Positions 1 through 10,644 are shown, counted from the first letter of the stretch. The stretch: 12,987 bases of DNA from Betaproteobacteria bacterium (GCA_005882155.1 VBCQ01000079.1:1-12987); one strand, 5' to 3'. Notes: generated by a model from the letters alone, not told the origin. Made by a program: numbers and translations.

Positions 1-8
1 TCCTCCTT
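1..8 (-). promoter_or_regulatory. Ribosome binding site of a gene beyond the left edge
   Basis: Read on the minus strand, the bases just after the aceF stop are AAGGAGGA, a nearly perfect Shine-Dalgarno sequence. It lies a few bases past the TAG of aceF and points out of the window, so another gene on the same strand probably starts within about 10 bases of the edge. By the usual order of pyruvate dehydrogenase operons, the best guess is the E3 subunit dihydrolipoamide dehydrogenase (lpdA), but none of that gene is visible. Confidence 0.7.
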
Positions 9-10
9 GA

Positions 11-1669
11 CTAAAGAAGAACGCGACGGAAGTCGGCGAGGATCTGTCCCAGATAGGCGTTGAAGCGCGCGGCCGCAGCGCCGTCGATGACGCGATGATC
101 CCAGCTCAGGCTCAGCGGCAACATCAGCCGCGGCTGGAAGGCCTTGCCGTCCCACACCGGCTCCGTGCTGCTTTTGCAGACGCCGAGGATCGAGACTTCG
201 GGCGCGTTGATGATCGGCGTGAAGTAGCGTCCGCCGATGCCGCCGAGCGACGAGATCGAGAAGCAGCCGCCGCTCATCTCGGTCGGGCTCAGCTTGCCGT
301 CGCGTGCTTTCTTCGCGAGCTCGCTCATCTCTTGCGAGATCTGGAAGATGCCTTTCTTGTCGGCGTCCTTGATCACCGGCACCATCAGCCCGTTCGGCGT
401 GTCGGCGGCGAAGCCGATGTGAAAGTACTGCTTGAGCACGATCTGCTCGCCGTCGAGCGAAGCGTTGAACTCGGGGAATTTCTTCAGCGCCGCGACGCTC
501 GCCTTGATCAGGAATGCGAGCATCGTCACCTTGATGCCCGACTTCTCGTTTTCCTTGTTGAGCTGAACACGGAAGGCCTCGAGCTCGGTGATGTCGGCAT
601 CGTCGTGGTTCGTCACATGCGGAATGACGACCCAGTTGCGGTGCAGATTCGCGCCGCTGATCTTCTTGATGCGCGACAGGTCCTTGCGCTCGACAGCGCC
701 GAACTTGGTGAAGTCGACTTGCGGCCACGGCAACAGGCCGGGGAACGCGCCGCCAGCTGCAGCGGCCGGTGCTTTCGCGGCGGCTTGCGCCTGGGTCTGC
801 ACCGTGCCGGTCATCACGCCCTTGACGAAGGCATGCACGTCGTCGTGCGTGATCCGGCCTTTCGGTCCCGTGCCCTTCACTTCATCGAGCGGCACGCCGA
901 TTTCGCGCGCCAGCTTGCGGATCGTCGGCGAGGCATGAGGCAGCGCACCTTTGGCCGCGGTGGGTTCGTGGGGCGGCATCGCGGCGGGCGCAGCTGCGGG
1001 TGCTGGTGCTGGCGCCGCCTCCGTTCGCACTGAGCTTGTCGAAGTGCTTGCGGGAGGGGCGGAAGTTGGTGCTGCACCACCGGCCGACTCGACGAGTGCC
1101 AGGACCGAGCCCTTCTTCACCTTGTCGCCGACCTTGACCTTGATGTCTTTGACGACACCGGCGTGCGACGACGGGATCTCCATCGACGCTTTGTCGCTCT
1201 CGACGGTCACGAGACTCTGCTCAGTCTTGATGGTGTCGCCGGGCTTGATGAAGACCTCGATGACGGCCACTTCATCGAAGTCGCCGATGTCGGGGACGAC
1301 AACTTCCACTGGGCCACCACCACCCGTTCGCCCTGAGCTTGTCGAAGGGCCGGCGGAGGGCTGCGGTGGGGCTTCGACAGGCTCAGCCCGAACGGAAGTT
1401 GGGGCCGGTGTCGCAGCGGGTGCCGCAGCCCCTTCCGTCTCCAACATCAACACCGCCGACCCCTCGCCCACCTTGTCGCCGACCTTGACCTTCAGCTCCT
1501 TGACCACACCCGCATGCGACGACGGAATCTCCATCGAGGCCTTGTCGCTCTCCACCGTGATCAGCGATTGCTCGGCTTTCACGGTGTCGCCGGGCTTCAC
1601 GAGCAACTCGATGATTTCGACGTCCTTGAAGTCGCCGATGTCGGGGACCTTCACTTCGACCAATGCCAT
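11..1669 (-). CDS. aceF: Pyruvate dehydrogenase E2, dihydrolipoyllysine acetyltransferase
   Basis: A 552-residue E2 core subunit of pyruvate dehydrogenase. It takes the acetyl group from E1 on swinging lipoyl arms and passes it to coenzyme A. Domains in order: lipoyl domain 1 (about 3-78, lipoyl lysine K43 in ESDKASME), a linker, lipoyl domain 2 (about 120-195, K160 in the same motif), a long Ala/Pro-rich linker, the E3-binding domain (about 244-285, starting SPTIRKLAREIGV), a second linker, and the catalytic domain (about 320-552) with the active-site motif DHRVIDG (H525, D529). Two lipoyl domains, against three in E. coli, account for its shorter length. The ATG at 1669 is preceded by GGAG about 9 bases upstream and lies 27 bases after the aceE stop, so the two are co-transcribed. 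Oddities: the linkers carry dispersed DNA repeats read in frame, and the lipoyl domains are very similar at DNA level. Identity is secure. Confidence 0.97.
   Translation of the reverse strand: MALVEVKVPDIGDFKDVEIIELLVKPGDTVKAEQSLITVESDKASMEIPSSHAGVVKELKVKVGDKVGEGSAVLMLETEGAAAPAATPAPTSVRAEPVEAPPQPSAGPSTSSGRTGGGGPVEVVVPDIGDFDEVAVIEVFIKPGDTIKTEQSLVTVESDKASMEIPSSHAGVVKDIKVKVGDKVKKGSVLALVESAGGAAPTSAPPASTSTSSVRTEAAPAPAPAAAPAAMPPHEPTAAKGALPHASPTIRKLAREIGVPLDEVKGTGPKGRITHDDVHAFVKGVMTGTVQTQAQAAAKAPAAAAGGAFPGLLPWPQVDFTKFGAVERKDLSRIKKISGANLHRNWVVIPHVTNHDDADITELEAFRVQLNKENEKSGIKVTMLAFLIKASVAALKKFPEFNASLDGEQIVLKQYFHIGFAADTPNGLMVPVIKDADKKGIFQISQEMSELAKKARDGKLSPTEMSGGCFSISSLGGIGGRYFTPIINAPEVSILGVCKSSTEPVWDGKAFQPRLMLPLSLSWDHRVIDGAAAARFNAYLGQILADFRRVLL
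1021..1044 (+). repeat. Dispersed 24-bp repeat, copy 1, inside aceF
   Basis: A copy of a short repeat whose core is TGAGCTTGTCGAAG, preceded here by CCGTTCGCAC. It lies in the coding sequence for the Ala/Pro-rich linker after lipoyl domain 2 and is read on the minus strand as STSSVRTE (about residues 209-216). From memory, near-identical GTTCG...TGAGC(T/C)TGTCGAA units are scattered through many GC-rich proteobacterial genomes. This copy has no nearby inverted partner. Confidence 0.75.
1324..1347 (+). repeat. Dispersed 24-bp repeat, copy 2 (arm of an inverted pair)
   Basis: Second copy of the same repeat, with the core CCCTGAGCTTGTCGAAG. It matches the copy at 1021-1044 at all but two positions. 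It lies in the linker between the two lipoyl domains and is read on the minus strand as roughly PSTSSGRT (residues 108-115). It faces the copy at 1372-1395, 24 bases away, so the two can pair in single-stranded DNA or RNA. Confidence 0.8.
1372..1395 (-). repeat. Dispersed 24-bp repeat, copy 3 (inverted arm)
   Basis: Third copy, in the opposite orientation (plus strand begins CTTCGACAGGCTCAG). Its reverse complement matches copy 2 at 22 of 24 positions. It is read on the minus strand as SVRAEPVE (residues 92-99). Together with copy 2 it forms a REP-like inverted doublet inside the coding sequence, with the reading frame kept through both arms. Confidence 0.8.
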
Positions 1670-1696
1670 TTTTCTTGTCTCCGCGATTCTTGTGGG

Positions 1697-4363
<2,667 letters not shown>

Positions 4364-4375
4364 GGTGTCTCCTTC

Positions 4376-4419
4376 ATTGAATTTGTGCGTGGCGCGGAGT
4401 CTCGCACAAGTCATTCAAT
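4376..4419. promoter_or_regulatory. Inverted repeat in the aceE leader; candidate operator or RNA hairpin
   Basis: The outer arms ATTGAAT (4376-4382) and ATTCAAT (4413-4419), and the inner arms TTGTGCG (4383-4389) and CGCACAA (4403-4409), are exact reverse complements. They form 14 paired positions, with a 13-base loop and a 3-base bulge on one side. In the aceE direction the outer stem ends directly against the ribosome binding site GAAGGAG, so if transcribed it could control ribosome access. As DNA, the inner dyad with centres 20 bp apart, about two helical turns, resembles a binding site for a dimeric regulator. The sequence alone does not choose between these. I could not find a convincing -35/-10 pair for either gene. 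Confidence 0.6.
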
Positions 4420-4528
4420 TTTTCAAATGGTGCGACATGATTTCGTTATGTGGAATTCACTCAGCGCTCGCGAGTCGCTTCGCGGCATGCGCCAACCTCG
4501 AAGCAGCGTGGCCTCGATAATCGGACAA

Positions 4529-7075
4529 ATGGAACGCCTGACCCCTTTCGCGACGACAAGACCCGGCTCGCAAAAAATGCCGCGCCGGCTGTTCGGGCGT
4601 TGGTGGCGGCGCCAGTCGCTGGCGCAGCAAGATCGCTTCGCGACACTCGGTCCACTGATCTCCGTCCTGCTCTTTCTCGCGGCCATCATTGCGGCGTTCT
4701 GGTACTTGCGCAACGAGGAATTCGAACGCGAGCAGGAGTCGGTCAAGCGCGACACCGAGATCGCGCAACAGCAGATCCGCTTGCGCCTGATCGAGAACCA
4801 GGAGCAGCTCGTGCGCATCGCGCGCGAGGTCGTCACCCGCGCGATCGACCAGGACGAATTCCTCGGCCAGGCTGCCGGCTTCACGCGCGAGCGGCCCGAG
4901 ATCAACCACCTGTTCTGGATCAACACCAACCGCTCGCGCAAGGCGGCGTATTCGGCGATCACCTTTCACCCCGAAGCCAGCATCACCGGCGACGAGAACC
5001 GCGCATCGCTGCCGAAGGAAGGCAACGCAAGCGAGCCCGAAGCCGCGTTCCTCGCCGCGCGAACGCTGCGCCAGCCGGTCTACACCCGGCCCTTCACCGA
5101 CAGCTACGGCATGCCGGTGATCCAGGTGCAGATTCCTCTGATCGACCGTGCCGCGTTCAGCGGCACCTTGATCGCCGAGTACTCGGTCGAAGCGCTGATG
5201 CGCTACTTCGTTCCGGCCGAAGTGTCGAACCGCCACACGATCAGCCTGCTCGACTCGCAAGAGCATGTGCTCGCGAGCACCGTCACACCGATGCCGGGGC
5301 GCAAGACGAAACCGGCCTCGATCGTTCACGACGTGCCGGTCGCGCCGGCCGGCGATGGACTGATCTTGCGCGGCCAGGGCTATCGCACGTCGATCGGCCT
5401 GATCAGCAACACGCTGTTTTGGATGGTCGCCGCGTTGAGCGCACTCACCGTGTGGATGCTGCTCGGCACCTGGCGCCACATGCGGCGGCGACTGCAGATG
5501 CAAAGCGCGCTGGTGTCCGAAGCGAACTTCCGTCGCGCGATGGAAAACTCGATGCTGACCGGCATGCGTGCGGTCGACATGGAAGGCCGCATCACTTACG
5601 TGAACCCCGCGTTCTGCGCGATGACCGGCTTCTCCGAGGTCGAGCTGATCGGCCGCCTGCCGCCGTTCCCGCACTGGCCGTCGGACCGCTACGAAGAGAA
5701 CAATCGCCTCTTCCAGCAGGAGCTGCAAGGGCGCAGCCCGGCCGGCGGCATCGAGGTGAAGATCATGCGCAAGGACGGCACGCTGTTCGACGCGCGCATG
5801 TACGTCTCGCCGCTGATCGACCCGAAGGGCCATCAGACCGGCTGGATGACGTCGATGACCAACATCACCGAGGCGAAGCGGATTCGCGACCAGCTGTCGG
5901 CCTCGCACGAGCGCTTCACGACTGTGCTCGAAGGGCTCGACGCCGCGGTGTCGGTGTTGTCGGTGCAGCAAGGCGAGCTGCTGTTCGCGAACCGCTCGTA
6001 CCGGCTGTGGTTCGGCGCCGATGCGCGCGGTCATGCGCTGCTCGCCGGCGAAGACCCGCAGTTCCCGCAACTCAACGAGGTCGACGAAGGCGGCGACGAC
6101 CTCGGCGGCCTGCCGACGCAAGAGCTGACCGAGGTCGGCTCGGATCCGCGCGAGACCTTCATCGAGCCGCTGAACAAATGGTTCGACGTGCGCTCGCGCT
6201 ATCTGCAGTGGACCGATGGGCGCCTCGCGCAGATGTTGATCGCCACCGACATCACCGCCCGCCGTATGGCCGAGACGCTCGCTGCGAGCCAGGCCGAAAA
6301 AGCGCAGGTGACGAGCCGGCTGGTGACGATGGGCGAGATGGCCTCGTCGGTCGCGCACGAGCTGAACCAGCCGCTGACCGCGATCACCAACTACTGCAAC
6401 GGCATGGTCACGCGGGTGAAGGGCGACGCGATCGACAAGGGTGATCTGATCGCTGCGCTCGAAAAGACCTCGCGCCAGGCGCAGCGTGCCGGCCATATCA
6501 TTCACCGCATCCGCGCCTTCGTGAAGCGCAGCGAGCCGCAGCGCCAGGCGGCACAGGCACTGACGATCGTCGAAGACGCGGTCGAGCTCGCGAGCATCGA
6601 GCTGCGGCGGCGCAACGTCGCGATCCACACCTACGTCGCGCAGCGGCTGCCGACGCTGCTGGTCGACCCGATCCTGATCGAGCAGGTCGTGCTCAACCTG
6701 TTGAAGAACTCGGCCGAAGCGATCGACTCGGCTCAGCTGCCGGCCGGACGCCGCAGCATCGAGTTGCGCGTCGTGCCGCGGCACACGCCGGAAGAAGGCG
6801 GCGTCATCGAGTTCAGCGTCACCGACATGGGCCCGGGCATCAAGGACGAAGTCATCGCGCGCCTGTACGAAGCTTTCTTCTCGACCAAGGCCGAGGGACT
6901 CGGCATCGGCTTGAGCCTGTGCCGCTCGATCATCGAATCCCACAGAGGCAGGATTCGTGCCCAGAACCTCTACAATGGCAGCTCTGTCGTGGGCTGCCGT
7001 TTCACCTTCACGCTCCCCGTGGAAATCGCTCGAAGCGAAGCCCCCGCCACCACCAACTCCGCAGTCACCTCATGA
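4529..7075 (+). CDS. PAS-domain sensor histidine kinase, membrane-bound
   Basis: Sensor half of a two-component system, 848 residues from this start. Order: basic N-terminus, first membrane segment (about 40-60), a periplasmic sensing region of about 230 residues with unknown ligand, second membrane segment (about 290-311), a PAS domain (about 331-445, ending MTNITEAKR), a second PAS-like domain (about 460-590, ending ATDITARR), the dimerisation domain with phospho-acceptor H610 in VAHELNQPLTA, and the ATPase domain (N727 in LLKNSAEA, D766 in DMGPG, glycine box at about 790). The HELNQPL form is typical of FixL/DctB/TodS-type kinases. The start is uncertain: the reading frame is open from 4385, and ATGs at 4427, 4448, 4529 and 4577 all lack a good ribosome binding site. 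The stop overlaps the regulator start. It is divergent from aceE, so control of pyruvate dehydrogenase is inferred. Confidence 0.9.
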   Translation: MERLTPFATTRPGSQKMPRRLFGRWWRRQSLAQQDRFATLGPLISVLLFLAAIIAAFWYLRNEEFEREQESVKRDTEIAQQQIRLRLIENQEQLVRIAREVVTRAIDQDEFLGQAAGFTRERPEINHLFWINTNRSRKAAYSAITFHPEASITGDENRASLPKEGNASEPEAAFLAARTLRQPVYTRPFTDSYGMPVIQVQIPLIDRAAFSGTLIAEYSVEALMRYFVPAEVSNRHTISLLDSQEHVLASTVTPMPGRKTKPASIVHDVPVAPAGDGLILRGQGYRTSIGLISNTLFWMVAALSALTVWMLLGTWRHMRRRLQMQSALVSEANFRRAMENSMLTGMRAVDMEGRITYVNPAFCAMTGFSEVELIGRLPPFPHWPSDRYEENNRLFQQELQGRSPAGGIEVKIMRKDGTLFDARMYVSPLIDPKGHQTGWMTSMTNITEAKRIRDQLSASHERFTTVLEGLDAAVSVLSVQQGELLFANRSYRLWFGADARGHALLAGEDPQFPQLNEVDEGGDDLGGLPTQELTEVGSDPRETFIEPLNKWFDVRSRYLQWTDGRLAQMLIATDITARRMAETLAASQAEKAQVTSRLVTMGEMASSVAHELNQPLTAITNYCNGMVTRVKGDAIDKGDLIAALEKTSRQAQRAGHIIHRIRAFVKRSEPQRQAAQALTIVEDAVELASIELRRRNVAIHTYVAQRLPTLLVDPILIEQVVLNLLKNSAEAIDSAQLPAGRRSIELRVVPRHTPEEGGVIEFSVTDMGPGIKDEVIARLYEAFFSTKAEGLGIGLSLCRSIIESHRGRIRAQNLYNGSSVVGCRFTFTLPVEIARSEAPATTNSAVTS

Positions 7076-7695
7076 GCCTGATTCCGAAAAAGGGCACCGT
7101 CTACGTTGTCGACGACGACGAAGCGGTGCGCGACTCGCTGCAATGGTTGCTCGAGGGCAAGGACTACCGCGTCAAGTGCTTCGATTCGTCCGAATCGTTC
7201 CTGTCGCGCTTCGACCCGCGCGAGGTCGCCTGCCTGATCGCCGACATCCGCATGGACGGCATGAGCGGGCTCGAGCTGCAAGACCGCTTGATGGAGCGCC
7301 GCTCGCCGCTGCCGATCGTCTTCATCACCGGCCACGGCGACGTGCCGATGGCGGTGACGACGATGAAAAAAGGCGCGATGGATTTCATCGAGAAGCCGTT
7401 CAAGGAAGAAGAGCTGCTCGGCCTCGTGGAGCGCATGCTCGACCAGGCACGCGCCTCGTTCTCGCAGCATCAAGAAGCCGCCAGCCGCGACGCGCTGCTG
7501 TCGCGCCTGACCACGCGCGAGGCGCAGGTGCTCGAGCGCATCGTCGCAGGGCGCTTGAACAAGCAGATTGCCGACGACCTCGGCATCAGCATCAAGACGG
7601 TCGAGGCGCACCGCGCCAACATCATGGAAAAGCTCAACGCCAACACCGTCGCCGATCTCTTGAAGATCGCGCTCGGCGCGCAAGCCAAGGCATAA
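7072..7695 (+). CDS. FixJ/LuxR-family response regulator
   Basis: A 207-residue transcription factor and partner of the preceding kinase. The receiver domain (about 8-125) has the acidic pocket DDD at 14-16, phospho-acceptor D58 in IADIRM, T86 in FITGHGD and K108 in EKPF, the full catalytic set. The C-terminal LuxR-type helix-turn-helix lies at about 163-188 (KQIADDLGISIKTVEAHRANI). Length and layout fit FixJ/TodT/DctR-type regulators. The ATG at 7072 overlaps the kinase TGA as ATGA, implying translational coupling; the in-frame upstream extension is out-of-frame kinase sequence and was rejected. It is expected to bind DNA as a phosphorylated dimer. The aceE-kinase intergenic dyad is an obvious candidate site, but this is inference. 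Confidence 0.95.
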   Translation: MSLIPKKGTVYVVDDDEAVRDSLQWLLEGKDYRVKCFDSSESFLSRFDPREVACLIADIRMDGMSGLELQDRLMERRSPLPIVFITGHGDVPMAVTTMKKGAMDFIEKPFKEEELLGLVERMLDQARASFSQHQEAASRDALLSRLTTREAQVLERIVAGRLNKQIADDLGISIKTVEAHRANIMEKLNANTVADLLKIALGAQAKA

Positions 7696-7710
7696 CACAC
7701 CGCCCCGATG

Positions 7711-7736
7711 CAAAGGCCGCCGACGAGCGGCCTTTG
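7711..7736 (+). terminator. Perfect 10-bp hairpin, probable terminator after the regulator
   Basis: CAAAGGCCGC (7711-7720) and GCGGCCTTTG (7727-7736) pair perfectly around a 6-base loop. The stem is strong and lies 16 bases after the regulator stop, as an intrinsic terminator would. The following TGCTTTC is only a weak U-tract. The folD start is just 17 bases further, leaving no room for a promoter in between, so the hairpin may be leaky or act as a processing or attenuation element. Confidence 0.7.
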
Positions 7737-7753
7737 TGCTTTCAAGGACGCAC

Positions 7754-8608
7754 ATGACCGCCAACATCATCGACGGCAACGCCCTCGCGAAGAAGATCCG
7801 TGCCGAAGTCGCCGACCGCGCCGCGGCGCTCACCGCGCGCGGCCACAAGCCCGGCCTCGCGGTGATCCTGGTCGGCGAGGACCCCGCGTCGCAGGTCTAC
7901 GTGAAGCACAAGGTGGCCGACTGCGAAGGGTGCGGCATGCACTCGGTGCTCGAGCGTCACGACGCGTCGATCAGCGAGGGCGAGCTGCTCGCGCGCGTCG
8001 CCGCCCTCAACGCCGACCCGGCGATCCACGGCATCCTGGTGCAGATGCCGCTGCCCAAGCACATCGATCCGCACAAGGTCATCGCGACGATCTCGCCGCT
8101 GAAAGACGTCGACGGCTTTCACATCGCCAGCGCCGGCGCGTTGATGGTCGGCCAGCCCGGCTTCAAGGCCTGCACGCCGTACGGCTGCATGAAGCTGATC
8201 GAGACCACCGGCATCGCGCTGAAGGGCAAGCACGCGGTGGTCATCGGGCGCAGCAACACCGTCGGCAAGCCGATGGCGCTGCTGCTGCTGCAGGCCAACT
8301 GCACGGTCACCATCTGCCACAGCGGCACGCCCGATCTCGGCGTGCACACGCGGCTCGCCGATGTCGTCGTCGCCGCCGTCGGCCGGCGCAACGTGCTGAC
8401 CGCCGACATGGTCAAGCCCGGTGCGGTCGTCATCGACGTCGGCATGAATCGCAACGACGAAGGCAAGCTGTGCGGCGACGTCGATTTCGCCGGCGTGTCG
8501 CAGGTGGCCGGCTGGATCACGCCGGTGCCGGGCGGCGTGGGGCCGATGACGCGAGCGATGTTGCTCGTCAACACGATCGAGGCGGCGGAACGCGCTGCAG
8601 CGAACTGA
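7754..8608 (+). CDS. folD: Bifunctional methylenetetrahydrofolate dehydrogenase/cyclohydrolase
   Basis: A 284-residue cytosolic enzyme. It interconverts 5,10-methylene-, methenyl- and 10-formyl-tetrahydrofolate, supplying one-carbon units for purines and formyl-Met. All family blocks are present: VGEDPASQVYVKHK, with the catalytic tyrosine and lysine at Y49 and K53; VQMPLPKHID; KDVDGFH; CTPYGCM; the NADP-binding GRSNTVGKP; and the C-terminal TPVPGGVGPMT signature. Length is normal. The ATG at 7754 is chosen because AAGGA lies 6 bases upstream; the earlier in-frame GTG lies in the 3' arm of the preceding hairpin. prlC follows after 17 bases, suggesting co-transcription. Nothing unusual in the protein. 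Confidence 0.97.
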   Translation: MTANIIDGNALAKKIRAEVADRAAALTARGHKPGLAVILVGEDPASQVYVKHKVADCEGCGMHSVLERHDASISEGELLARVAALNADPAIHGILVQMPLPKHIDPHKVIATISPLKDVDGFHIASAGALMVGQPGFKACTPYGCMKLIETTGIALKGKHAVVIGRSNTVGKPMALLLLQANCTVTICHSGTPDLGVHTRLADVVVAAVGRRNVLTADMVKPGAVVIDVGMNRNDEGKLCGDVDFAGVSQVAGWITPVPGGVGPMTRAMLLVNTIEAAERAAAN

Positions 8609-8625
8609 ATCGGAGCGAGCCCACG

Positions 8626-10601
8626 ATGAATCCTCTGCTCAACAACCACGCCCTCCCCGCCTTCGATCAGATCCGACCCGAGCATGTCGAGCCGGCCATC
8701 GACCAGCTGTTGAAGGCCGCCGATGCCGCGCTCGAATACGCAGTCAGCCCGGACGTCCCCGCCGACTACGACGCAATGTCCGCCGTGCTCGACGTGGCCG
8801 GCGAGCGCCTGAAGTGCGCCTGGGGTGCCGTCGGCCACTTGAACGCAGTCGCAGACACGCCCGAGCTGCGCGCCGCCTACAACGCGGCGCTGCCCAAGGT
8901 CACCGAGACCTTGACGCGTCACGCATCCGACGAGCGCATCTATGCCAAGTACAAGCTGATCGCGAATTCGCCGTCGGCACAGGGCTTGAACGCGGCGCGG
9001 CGCAAGGCTTTGTCGAATGCGATTCGCGATTTCGTGCTGTCGGGCGCGGAGCTGCAAGGCGCGGCCAAGGAACGCTTCAAGCAGCTGCGAGAGGCGCAGG
9101 CCGAGCTGGCGCAGAAGTTCTCCGAGCATGTGCTCGACGCGACCGACGGCTTCGCCTACTTCGCGAGCGACGCCGAGCTCGCCGGCGTGCCCGACGACGT
9201 GAAGCAGGCCGCCCGCAACGCGGCGCAAGCCGACGGCCGCGACGGCCACAAGCTGACCTTGCATTTCCCGAGTTACTTCCCTGTGCTGCAGTACGGCGAG
9301 AACCGTGCGCTGCGCGAGACGCTGTACACCGCCTACGTCACGCGCGCGAGCGAGCTCGGCAAGCCGGAGCACGACAACAGCGCGCTGATGCGCGAGCTGC
9401 TGCAGCTGCGCCAGGAAGAGGCCCGCCTGCTCGGTTACGCGAACCATGCCGAGGTCTCGCTGGTGCCCGCCGCGCCCGCCCTTACGCCGAGCGCGATCTC
9501 GCCGAGCTGCGCGAGTTTGCGGCGAGCACGCTCGGCCTACCCGATCTGCAAGCCTGGGACCTGCCGTTCGCGAGCGAGAAGCTGAAGGAAGCGCGTTACG
9601 CGTTCAGCGACCAGGAGGTCAAGCAGTTCTTCACCGAGCCGAAGGTGCTCGAAGGCTTGTTCCGCATCATCGAGACGCTGTTCGAGGTCAGCATCCGGCC
9701 GGATCGCGCGCCGGTGTGGCACCCGAGCGTGCGCTTCTTCCGCATCGAACGCGCGGGGCAACTCATCGGCCAGTTCTACCTCGACCCCTACGCGCGCAAC
9801 GGCAAGCGGCCGGGCGCCTGGATGGACGACGTCCGCGCGCGCTGGGCGCGACCCGAAGGCATGCTGCAAACGCCGGTGGCGCATCTCGTCTGCAACTTCG
9901 CCGAGCCGGTCAACGGCAAGCCGGCACTGCTGACGCACGATGACGTGACGACGCTGTTCCACGAGTTCGGCCATGGCCTGCACCACATGCTGACGCAGGT
10001 CGACGAGCTCGGCGTGTCGGGCATCGCCGGCGTCGAGTGGGACGCGGTCGAGCTGCCGAGCCAGTTCATGGAGAACTTCTGCTGGGAGTGGGACGTGGTC
10101 AAGCGCCTGACCGCGCATGTGGACAGCGGCGAGCCGCTGCCGCGCGCGCTGTTCGACCGCATGCTCGCTGCGAAGAATTTCCAGAGCGGCTTGCAGACCT
10201 TGCGCCAGGTCGAGTTCGCGCTGTTCGACATGCGGCTGCATGCCGAGCCCGGCAGCGAAGCGCGAATCCCCTCGCTGATCAGCGAGGTGCGCAGCGAGAT
10301 CGCGGTCCTCACGCCACCGGCGTTCAACCGCTTTCAGCACAGCTTCTCGCACATCTTCGACGGCGGTTATGCAGCCGGTTACTACAGCTACAAATGGGCC
10401 GAGGTGTTGAGCGCCGACGCGTGGAGCGCGTTCGAGGAGACGGCCCACGACGGCGGTGTGCTCAACGTCACGACCGGTCGCCGCTACCGTGAAGCAGTTC
10501 TCGAAGCCGGCGGCAGCCGCAGCGCGATGGAGAGCTTCAAGGCGTTCCGCGGTCGCGAGCCGCATATCGACGCGCTGCTGCGCCATCAAGGTATGGCTTG
10601 A
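8626..10601 (+). pseudogene. prlC: M3 oligopeptidase A, disrupted by an internal frameshifting deletion
   Basis: A cytosolic zinc oligopeptidase of family M3 that degrades short peptides. The first part (8626 to about 9465, 280 residues, MNPLLNNHALPAFDQ to EVSLV) and the second part (about 9466 to 10601, ARRARPYAERD to HQGMA) are both good PrlC sequence but in different frames. The zinc motif HEFGH is at 9960-9974, and the third ligand is probably the glutamate at 10050-10052 in AVELPSQ. Both lie in the second frame. As written, translation from 8626 ends at TGA 9585 after 319 residues, without the active site. Relative to the family, about 17 residues (E. coli-like KMA...FL.DL) are missing at the junction. 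Restoring them gives about 675 residues, near the family's 680. A weak ribosome site CGGAG precedes the ATG. Real pseudogene or assembly fault cannot be told apart here. Confidence 0.9.
9460..9473 (+). other. Breakpoint of the prlC deletion/frameshift
   Basis: Up to GTG at 9463-9465 the frame is that of the 8626 ATG (EVSLV). From GCC at 9465-9467 the frame with codons starting one base earlier reads ARRARPYAER, matching the family. The phase change requires a net loss of 1 modulo 3 bases. With about 17 missing residues, the inferred loss is near 52 nt. Short GC-rich repeats (GCCCGCC, GCGCCCGCC) surround the join. Confidence 0.75.
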
Positions 10602-10644
10602 GCGAGCACACTGCAGCGGTTAGATTCGGCACATGGAGTACCGC

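Noticed and set aside
1021..1395. CRISPR array in aceF
   Set aside because: Only three imperfect units in mixed orientation with irregular spacing, all inside a coding sequence; no cas gene.
4385..4528. Extended N-terminus of the kinase from ATGs at 4427 or 4448
   Set aside because: The first part is AT-richer, borders the aceE leader repeat, looks unlike protein, and has no ribosome site. The true start is still uncertain.
4450..6943. Long open frames in other frames over the sensor kinase, both strands
   Set aside because: Low-complexity Arg/Ala/Asp-rich translations over a clear kinase; expected shadows in GC-rich DNA.
8626..10601. prlC as two separate functional genes, or a programmed frameshift
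   Set aside because: No ribosome site or plausible start exists for the second half near the join, and recoding could not restore the missing conserved residues. No slippery heptamer is evident.
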